NCBI RefSeq assembly: GCF_025602895.1
Contig: NW_026516233.1
Span: forward strand, 248,001-312,000
DNA from: Polychytrium aggregatum
Taxonomy: Eukaryota > Chytridiomycota > Chytridiomycetes > Polychytriales
Direction of reading: 5' to 3'
Length of the DNA: 64,000 nt
The position numbers and the translations under genes are program-made. Positions 55,394 through 64,000 of the stretch are shown piece by piece. The first letter of the stretch is position 1. Each line of letters opens with the position of its first letter. The notes under the pieces were generated by a model that saw only the letters and a list, made by a program, of their open reading frames with translations, had not been told where the DNA came from and searched no databases.

Positions 55394-58300
55394 ATGGCTT
55401 TCCAGTGGTCCTCCAAAAACCAGGCCCAAAACGTAGGTTCCTCCAGGGCCATCCCATCCGCCACCCACCCCCCTGGTCCGAGTCCCCCTCCCACTCTTCG
55501 GATCCTGGAACGGCAGCGGTCGGCGGCCCCGCTCTGCAGCAACCTGAGATTCACATGCTGTCTGCGGTTTAAAACTCCAGGGCGTCGAAGACATGGTCCT
55601 GCTTTCAAAGGTGACCGACGACCAAATTACCGATAACCTCAAGAAGCGGTATGTGTCTCTGTTGTTCGCCGGCAGCTCTTTGCCGTCCTGGCTGGCTCCG
55701 GTTTGGTTCTGCTTGCAACTTGTTGTGCGATGGCGTTCGCTGCAGACAGACACAGACTCGTCAACCGACAGCATCTTCGGGGCACTCTACGTCGTCCGCT
55801 TACTTATCACGCCAAACGGCTGTCTCCTGCTCGTCATTCGCAGATTCATGACCGACCTGATGTACACCTATATCGGTTCGTCCCTCGTCGTCTGTGCAGC
55901 GTGTCCACCGTCCAGCGCTCATGCGCTCCCATTATCGCACCGTCTTTCGACTATAATCCGAGATACAGCATCCACAATTCCGGTCCTGGCCACAGTTCTT
56001 GCTCGCTAACTTCTTCGTTGCACCGATCCAGGCCCAACCCTTGTCGCAGGTTTGAGAGGTTTCCACATCGCACTGATGCTTGCTCAGACCTGCTGGCCCT
56101 CTTGATACTCACAGGGTCTACCGACTGCCTCATCGACGCCGCTAGTCAATCCATACAAGAAGCTCGGCTACTTCACTGAGAAAGAAATTGGTATGTCCTT
56201 GCTCCACATCCCTCCCTTTGCTCTATCCAAAGACTTCTTCGGCAAACAAGCGCTGTCGGGCAATCAGCCATTGCCGCTGTCAGAGACCATGGCTGATCCA
56301 TTCTTTCTACTGACTCCTGTGGACACTAGACATCTACCACGGTTCGGTGAGCAAGTGCAATCCTATCCAGCGTATCCAGCGTATCCAGCGCAGGCTCATC
56401 GACACAACTTGACGCTCGCTCTCGTCGCCTTTCTCGCCTTGCAGGCCGCCTACGAGAACCCACCCCACATCTATGCCTTGGCAGACAAAATGTAATGCCG
56501 ACAAAGACAATCGCCGTACTGGAACACCGGCGCTATGCTCATATCCACGATGCTTCCGTTTGGAGCCTCTCCATACGAGATAACACAGCCTCGACGCTCG
56601 TTTGACGCCATATCCCCCTCGCTCTCGATTACCAAATGCCAGGTTCCAGTCCATGGTGACCGACGAAGAAAACCAATGCGTTATCATCAGGTCTGCATCC
56701 GCACATCATGCTGCTCGTGGGAGACTTTGAGTTGGTGGTGCTCACATATTTTTTGTATCCCACGCCGGATCAAATGCACACTTATGCACCGTCCAGTGGC
56801 GAAAGTGGAGCAGGTCAGTTTGCGGCGCTGGGCATACGAACCGCACTCCCCCTCCTGGTTGCTGTGCATTGACTCTATACAATCCTGATATTTTGCCGTC
56901 TCTCTAGGCAAGACCGAATCGGCCAAGCTCATCATGTAAGGTTTTCGTAGTAGAATCGATGCTACTGGACCGAAAACAGATCTGTACTGGATTGTGGGGC
57001 CAAGACCAGATGTCGCCTTCTCGATGAAGCCGTATCCGCCCATGTTGCTCTTGAGTTGATTCAAGATCTGACCGAGCGATACATCGTGTACCCTTGATTC
57101 ATGTCCTCATTACCCAGGAACTACATCGCCGCCGTCTCTGGAAAAGGCGGCAGCATGAACACTTTGGTCGAGAACATCAAACAGATCATCCTCGAATCCA
57201 ACCCGTTGCTAGAATCGTTTGGAAATGCCAAGACTCTGCGCAACAACAACTCGAGTCGCTTTGTGAGTGTCATGCGTCGACACCTCGATCCATAGCTGGG
57301 AACGGCCGTGTGTTTGCCTCGTGTATCATCCATATTCTTTGCATATTTACAATTTTTCTGTTCTCCGATCCTTCATGCGCTTTCCTGTTTTTGTCCATAC
57401 TTGACCGTCCCTCCTTTGGGAATGTCCTGCGCCGCCATTACATTGATGCGCTCTTTTCCTCTGCAAACTCGATGGGATTCCATCTTGGCTGTGGTCGTGC
57501 TGACTCCTCTGGCTTCCAGGGCAAATACTTCGAGATCAACTTTAGTCGTGGAGGCGCTCCTGTCGGTGGAAAAATCTCAAATTTTCTCCTTGAGAAGGTG
57601 CGAAAGAGCCCTCGGATGCCATAAGTGGACCCGGTCGTCGCCACAGCTCGTCCTTGCCTTGTCGAGGCAGAACTTGTGTTGCCATTTACTCACATGGTCG
57701 ATTGCTGGCTATTGTCGATAGTCCAGGGTCGTCGGCCCCGGTGTCGGCGAAAGGAACTTTCACATCTTCTATCAGATCACCATGGCAACGACTGGACAGC
57801 TCAAGGAGAATCTCGGCATGACCGACCCCAACTACTTTCATTATCTCAATGCCTCACGAGAGTACAAGGCCGATGGTATCGATGACAAGCAAGAGTTTGA
57901 GGACATGAAGAGAGCCATGGAGGTCTGCAACATCAGCAAGCAGGATCAGAGCTCGATTTTTGAGATCTTGGCTGGGATCCTGCATCTTGGCAACGTTGAT
58001 TTTACCGAGGAAGGCAATAACGCCGCGATCGCTGACGCTCAGAGTATGCTATCTAGCACTGCACTTTGCATGCGTGGAGTATTGACGCCATCCGGAAGGC
58101 AAGGCTGCTATGATGCTGGGGAATCCGAATGCGGCTACTTATATCTGTTCACTTGGTGTGCGTTTCCAGCACTTGAGTTTCCAGCGTACCTGCTGGTGAG
58201 TATCGCGCCTGTCACAACGATGCTTAAATGCTCAAATGCACCCGTCCCCACGTTTGATTCGTCGCCACGGCCATATATCCGCACAAGCTGAGAACCCTTG

Positions 58301-61300
58301 CTCCGTGTTATGATGAACCACTGATTTCCGGTTTGGCTGCCACTATTTTGTTGCTTGTGTCCAGGGCGTCGACTCCAAGCTTCTTGAGGGCAAGCTACTG
58401 AGTCGTCTTATGACAACCGGCGGATTCGGCCGAAGAAGCTCGGAGTATAACGTTCCCTTGAATGCCCAACAAGCTCAAGGAACCCGCGATGCCTTGGCCA
58501 AGGTTAGAGTCCGAGACTCCCTTCAGCTGCAATGCACTGACGTGATGTCCGTCGCCCAAACGGACACCGTGCATGAGCGGCTCAAGTGAGCTATTACTAG
58601 ATTGCAGCCAAAGTCAACCGATCGTGGTCGCGCCGCGAAAATTGTGGCTCTGACTCTTTCATTGCATATAGGCTCTGTACAGCCGTCTTTTCGACTGGAT
58701 TATCGCGGTATGTCTGGTTGAAGCAGCTCTGTTGCCCCTCTGTTCTACCTCAGTATATCGTAGCCTCATACCTATGGCTTCTTATCCTTAGGCTGTCAAC
58801 TCTGCCCTCGCCACGGTCAGCGCCGGTGCCTCAAAACAGTCTCTTTGTCTCGGTGTTCTGGACATCTTTGGCTTTGAGGTAAATCGTCGTTTGCATCTGC
58901 CTTACGACTCTCCCTCGCGGTTCGCTGTAGACTTGGGGTGAACACCCAACTTTGCGTATCCCTGGGTTGAGATCATCACTCGAGGCCAGTGCGCAGACCC
59001 TGCGCATTGCACTAGGGTGTCGGCGTTCTGATCACGTCCTTGTCTTTCCCACAGATCTTTGAGGTACTTCAATCTGAACAAATCATGCATTCCCATTTGC
59101 TTGTCCGGGATGCCGTGCACGCTGCTGTGATCGCACCAGATACGCGAGGTGCACGCAATCCGCTTCGGTCTAAATCAGTATTCCGGCCTCGGTCGGTGTG
59201 TTAATCGGCGCCCGCTCCTGCACTCACTCGGCCGATTCTGTCTTGCAGAAAAACGGATTCGAGCAGTTCTGCATCAACTACGTCAACGAGCGTCTCCAGC
59301 AAATCTTCATTGAGCTGACCCTCAAGTCAGAGCAGGTGAGCGACTCGACGCCACACTGGCTGCTATTGTTGAATCTGAAGATGGCGCACCGGCGACAGCC
59401 TTTTGTGGCCATGCGCTGTGTCCCAACTTTTTGGCTTCTGCGGCGATCTGCACATCTCCAGATCACCAAGTGAGATGCTGAGCCTATGTTCTCTGGCCGT
59501 GTCTCGCGCCAACCCTTGCGTCGTGGCTTTGCAGGAAGAGTATATGCGTGAAGGAATCCAGTGGACCCCGATCGAATACTTCAACAACAAGGTCGTCGTT
59601 GATCTGATCGAGAGCAAGAGACCCCCCGGTGTCATGGCGAGTCAGTATCTGTATCCCGACACCGCCACCGAGTTTCGAGCGATACGCCCTTACATGCCGG
59701 TTCGAGCCTTACCGTTCGTCTGTGTCCCATCCAGTTCTGGACGACGTGTGCTTTACCATGCACGCTGTTGCCGAAGGTGCCGATCAGACCTTTGTCCAGA
59801 AACTCGACGGCGCGGTTTCCCAGAACAGAGTAAGCCAAGGTTCTGACGACTGGAAGCAATTGGATTGGATTGAATTCCGAGCCGTAGGGTCCAGAGTTCG
59901 AGGATGTCGCGCCGCTGTTGCTCCCGTCGCTCATCACGCCGTCGGTCTGTGCAGCACTATCAAGGCATGCAACAGCACTTTGTCATCAAGCACTATGCAG
60001 GCGATGTCACCTACGACTGCGCCGGCTTTACGGAGGCCAACAAAGACACGCTGTTCAAGGATCTGGTGCAGCTGATGAAGTCCACCAATAAGTAAGTTCT
60101 GCTGCGCGGCGGAGCAGTGCTAGGGAGGCGTATAGGCAAGTGTCCCTGTGCTCATCTTTGGTGTGCTGGTTCGGCTCTAGACCTTTTATTCGCAACCTCT
60201 TCCCGGAAGAGTATGAGGACAACGATCGCAAGCGTCCCACGACCGTATCGTTCAAGATCAGGGTAAGAATAGATCAAGTTGCTTCGTCCCCGTGTTGCTT
60301 CGCCTCTGAAGCGGCCAACATACACATGCACATGTACTTGCTCGGGTGAGATAAGCAGGGGCAGAATCTGGATCGCTTCTCGCTGCTGGCCGTGCATGAC
60401 ACATGTACACCTTTTCCCCAGAACCAATGCCAGGAGCTTGTAGAGACTCTGATGAAGTGTACGCCCTCCTATGTGCGTTGCATCAAACCTAACGAAACGA
60501 AACGAAGCCACGACTGGGACGCCCGGCGTGTCGAGCACCAAGTGCGCTATCTCAACCTCAAGGAGAATATCAAGGTCCGCCGTGCTGGCTTCTGCTACCG
60601 CAACACCTTCCAGAAATTCCTCAAGCGGTAACGAGACTCAGCTATCGTTGTCGCTTGCAGCGGGCTACGATCATCCGATTAGTCTTTTTGTGTGTGTGAT
60701 GTCTCCGACCACCTCGGGCGAGTATGACTGACTATTTTGTCTTCAACGACTCCATCTCAACCCGATTGACTCCAACCTGGGGATGCTGTTACTTGGTGGT
60801 TCCTGATGGACACGATCTCCATCGTCCTTTAATGCAGATTTGCCATCTTGACACCGGAGACCTTCCCCGCATGGAGCGGCAATCCCCACGATGGCATCAA
60901 GCTGATCATGAACAGCGTCAACATGGATGCCAAAGAGTGGCAGCTCGGTGCCGCCAAGGTCTTTATCAAGTCTCCCGAGTCCTTGTTCCTGCTTGAAGAA
61001 CAGCGCGACCGCAAATACCACTCCTATGCGATTGTTATCCAGCGCGCCTATCGCCGGTGGAAGTCGCGAAAGTATTTCTTGGAGATGCGCAAGAAGGCGG
61101 CCGAGGTCGTCTACGGCAAGAAGGAGCGAAAGCGCTTCTCGGTCAATCGCGAGTTCCTCGGTGACTACCTTGGCTACTTGAGCAACTCGATTCTTAAGGC
61201 CCTCGTTGGTAAGCATGATACACGGTCAGCCTCGACGGAGCCCTTGTGGTGCGAAGAAGTGAAGCCCTAGGGATACATGGCTACGTGACTGAACAGACAT

Positions 61301-63286
61301 CCAGGAATGATCTGCTGGCTCTGCTGGCTCTGCTGGCTCTGCTGGCTCTGCTGGCTCTGCTGGCTCTGCTGGCTCTGCTGGCTCTGCTGGCTCTGCTGAT
61401 TGCGGGGTCGACCTTGGAATGTGGTCCCTGATGAGACGGTATTTCTGCTTCTCTGCTTCTCGGCGCCGCACTCAGGCAAAAACGAGAAGGTTTTCTTTGC
61501 CGACTTTGTCCAAAAGTATGATCGCAAGTTCAAGCCAACCCAGCGCGAGTTTATCATCACCGAGAATTCGATTTTCATCATCGGTGTCGAGAAGCAGGCT
61601 TCTGGTCCCAACAAGGGAAAGATGCTCAAGGTCGTCAAGCGCAAGATCGAGTTCAATGAGATCGGCTCGGTGTCCTTGAGGTGTGTGCTCCGAATATCGA
61701 GATTCCAACTCGAGTGTTTGGTCGAACTGCCGCTGTCAACAGCCCTGTGACGGTGGCGGAGCTCGTGCTACCAACGCAAAATCGGCATCCGTGCACCCCT
61801 GCCGCTGCGGCTGCGATTGCCATGCCACAATATATCTCTGCTCGCTGCATCCGATCGTACCGCACTGACAGACCCTTCGCACGCAGCACCAAGAACGACG
61901 ACTTTTTCGTGGTCCACATCCCCAAGGAATATGACAATGTTCTCGAAAACCTCTTCAAGACAGAACTCATCACGGTGCTGAGGTGAGCTTGGCAGCTGAT
62001 TGGATCTCCTTCTCACCTCCACTGCCTCTGTCGGCTTGGGCGGGTCGGTCCTGTCGTGGAAAGACAGCGGCATTCATGTTTGTGACACCTTCCCTTTGCC
62101 AGTGAAAAGTATGAGCTTCATCTAAAACGCCCGCTCAAGATCGATTTTGTGGACAGGTAGGTCGTGCAGACTCAGCTGAGCCACCAGAGTGAGACATCCT
62201 CCGCATCTGCAGCGATTATGCCGACTGCCATCACTAACAGCGTGGCCTTGGACCAAATGCGCCATAGCATCAAGTACTCCGTCAAGAAAACTACCTGGCA
62301 GGCTGGAGGCTTCCAAGAGCTCAAGTTCATCGCCGACAGCACCGCAAAGCAGCCCTTGATCAAGCATAGTGGCAAGACCACCGAGATTCGAGTCGCCCCT
62401 GGCATGCCCAAGGACTCGCGCCCCAATGCATCTACGCTGATGCAGCGCGAGACCCGCCGTCCTCAGGCCCAGTCGAGCGCGCCGGCCAACCGTTTTGCCA
62501 ATGCGGCGCAGGCTGCCAGCAAATTCACGCCGCCTGCTGCCGCTGCCGCGACTTCTTCCCTCGCTCAGAGTGGCCGCGCGGCCTCAAACAATGCTGTCCG
62601 CGCAGGAGGATCGCCCCCCTCGAGCAACTCGGGATCGGCTGCAAACTTGGCAAACGCCGCGGCAGCCAAGCGCAAGCCCCCGCCCGTGCCTCCCGCCAAG
62701 AAACTGCCGACCTGCCGCGCCCTCTATGTAAGCACTGCGATGCAGCCTTGATTTATCGAGTCCAGCGAGCTTCCTCTCCCCCCTTCGCCTGCCTCGGTTT
62801 GGAGACTTACCCGTGCGGGCAATCTAATGCCGATATCAGGACTATGATGCCACCGAAGCGGACGAGCTTTCATTCAAGGCCGGAGACACCATCACAATCA
62901 TCAACTCAGGTATGTGCCTGCGGCACAGCGCGCTTTGAGCCTGAGGACTCGGTGTATGGGCTGAAAGGGTATGGCGAGGGCTGTTGGCTTGGGGCCTTTT
63001 GTTGGCCATGCCAGCAGCTTGCAGGCGGTGCTCTGATCTCTGAAAGGCATCGAACGTCGCTTATTCGGATGTTGTATCTGCAGACGATCCTGGGTGGTGG
63101 ACTGGCAACCTGAACGGCAAGCGTGGCCTGTTCCCTATGAATGTGAGTTGCCTTCTCGTTGTTATCGCACCGCGCACAATCACATCAGAGCTCGCCTGTG
63201 AATCCCGCCGACTCACCATCGCCCTCTTGGTCTTTCGAATGAATCGTGCTGGTGCACATGTTCAGTATGTGGAGAAGCTTGCTTGA
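55394..63286 (+). CDS. Class I myosin with SH3 domain, spliced over about 20 exons
   Basis: Actin-based motor that links membranes to actin in endocytosis. It starts [13 protein letters not shown] and continues [22 protein letters not shown]. An 18-nt micro-exon (GCCCAACCCTTGTCGCAG, near 56029) joins ...YIG to VNPYKK. The P-loop GESGAG|KTE is split at 56814/56908. Switch-type NSSRF, LDIFGFE, the relay-region [14 protein letters not shown] and the SH1-like [18 protein letters not shown] are all present. One IQ motif ([17 protein letters not shown]) follows, then a TH1 membrane-binding tail, an Ala/Pro-rich TH2 region and an SH3 domain ([20 protein letters not shown] ... GWWTGNL...GLFPMNYVEKLA). 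The stop at 63284-63286 comes directly after SH3, so the acidic Arp2/3-binding tail common in fungal myosin-I is absent. Several inner exon borders are approximate. Confidence 0.9.
61311..61397. repeat. 9-bp (CTGCTGGCT)n array in a myosin intron
   Basis: About nine copies between the IQ-proximal and TH1 exons. It is intronic, as both flanking exons splice around it. Confidence 0.9.
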
Positions 63287-63866
63287 AGGCTGTGAGTGCC
63301 CTCGGGATTCCCGTTTCCTCCCTCTCCAAATGTCTCAGTCGCGGATATCCGCCAGCTCAACATTGGACAGGATTTGAATGCCCCATCGTCTTCCCTCTCC
63401 GTCATCCTTGTCGTTGTATTAATGGCTTGATCACTCGCGCTCCCTGTCCAGCAACTTTGATCTGCGCTGGTTCAGCCCACTTGTTGTGCTCCTTTCCTTT
63501 CCCTTCCCTCCTGCCATGTTGATAGATGGCGCTCTCGAACGCGACCAAAATACAGAGATGGGCCTCATTTCCTTCCAGTGTCGTTGTCGTCGCCAAATCA
63601 ATGGAAGGATGAGTGGAAGGATGTGTTCGACTGCACTGCCGGCCAAGTTTGTCGCACGCTTTTGGGTCAGTGCCCGTCATTTCAGACCAAGTCAAGCCCA
63701 TCCCCGCTGACCCGCGTGTGGCTGTGGAATTGGAAATGGAGGCGGCGCTCGTGAAGAGTCAGAAGATCCATTGGGACAACCATCGAGCTTTTATTTGCAC
63801 GACGGCAGGAGATGCTGGCGGATGGGAGGTGAGCGGGTGGGACTGCAGGAAGCCGGCAAGCGCGAA
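63287..63866. other. Intergenic downstream of myosin
   Basis: No gene is recognised in these 580 bases. Confidence 0.4.
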
Positions 63867-64000
63867 TCAGTTGGAGGGCCTCTTGCCAAGATTGAGAATC
63901 TGGGCGGCGGTCTGAGGATCCTGGCCGATTCGGCCGGTGAGAAATTCGGCACTGCTCGAGGAGCGCATCTCCGGGGGCTTGCGGTCGTTGACTGTGATGA
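63867..64000 (-). CDS. Possible 3' exon of a minus-strand gene (partial)
   Basis: An open minus-strand frame of 44 codons runs in from the right edge and ends with TGA at 63867-63869 (...SAEFLTGRIGQDPQTAAQILN). Composition is protein-like, but the stretch is short and no family is recognised. Confidence 0.3.
   Translation of the reverse strand, partial: ITVNDRKPPEMRSSSSAEFLTGRIGQDPQTAAQILNLGKRPSN

Overview
The window is nuclear DNA of a eukaryote, most likely a zoosporic early-diverging (chytrid-type) fungus. It has nuclear-type tRNA genes, many short GT...CTRAC...AG introns, a chromodomain Ty3/gypsy element, fungal-style cell-wall and motor genes (a CRH-like GH16 enzyme, a class I myosin with SH3) and proteins that fit a ciliated fungus (GCP4, an attractin-like receptor, a PPP1R36-like protein). 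The species is not known to me. All protein names come from motif recognition by eye, without database searches.

Layout. 1-7131: a minus-strand non-LTR retrotransposon (ORF1 plus the first bases of ORF2) split by a young, complete 5.5-kb Ty3/gypsy chromovirus with identical LTRs. 7132-7285: tRNA-Ala(AGC) and tRNA-Lys(CTT). 7.3-9.3 kb: AT-rich and mostly empty. 9367-17461: a divergent pair, gamma-tubulin complex component 4 (minus) and an attractin-like CUB/EGF/kelch/transmembrane protein (plus). 17745-19979: acetoacetyl-CoA thiolase (minus). 20642-20807: tRNA-Gln and tRNA-Ala(CGC). 20808-26267: a complete second non-LTR retrotransposon with a 16-bp target-site duplication taken from the tRNA-Ala gene. 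26.3-27.1 kb: dispersed repeat. 27165-28192: FSH1-type serine hydrolase.

29068-31220: secreted Cys-rich, Thr-rich protein (minus). 31941-33778: PPP1R36-like protein (minus). 33.8-34.8 kb: repeats. 34872-36851: GH16 CRH-like enzyme (minus). 37798-39079: papain-like protease (minus). 39.1-41.5 kb: no gene seen. 41562-41715: tRNA-Ile and tRNA-Val. 41849-42620: a retrotransposon ORF2 fragment joined in frame to the last exon of a reductase paralogue. 43543-48022: NRPS-like adenylation/carrier/reductase gene. 48901-51539: mitochondrial EF-G2 (minus). 51988-52183: tRNA-Ser and tRNA-Pro. 52498-54764: a TTLL12-like N-terminal domain fused to a methyltransferase. 55394-63286: class I myosin. 63867-end: possible 3' exon of another gene.

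The strongest lead is a family of APE-type non-LTR retrotransposons that appears to insert precisely at the 5' end of tRNA-Ala genes. Two divergent members in this window both sit head-to-head against a tRNA-Ala gene with no gap. Other leads are a textbook -1 frameshift signal in the chromovirus, a retrotransposon/reductase chimera, an attractin-like receptor in a fungus-like genome, and a TTLL12-domain methyltransferase fusion.
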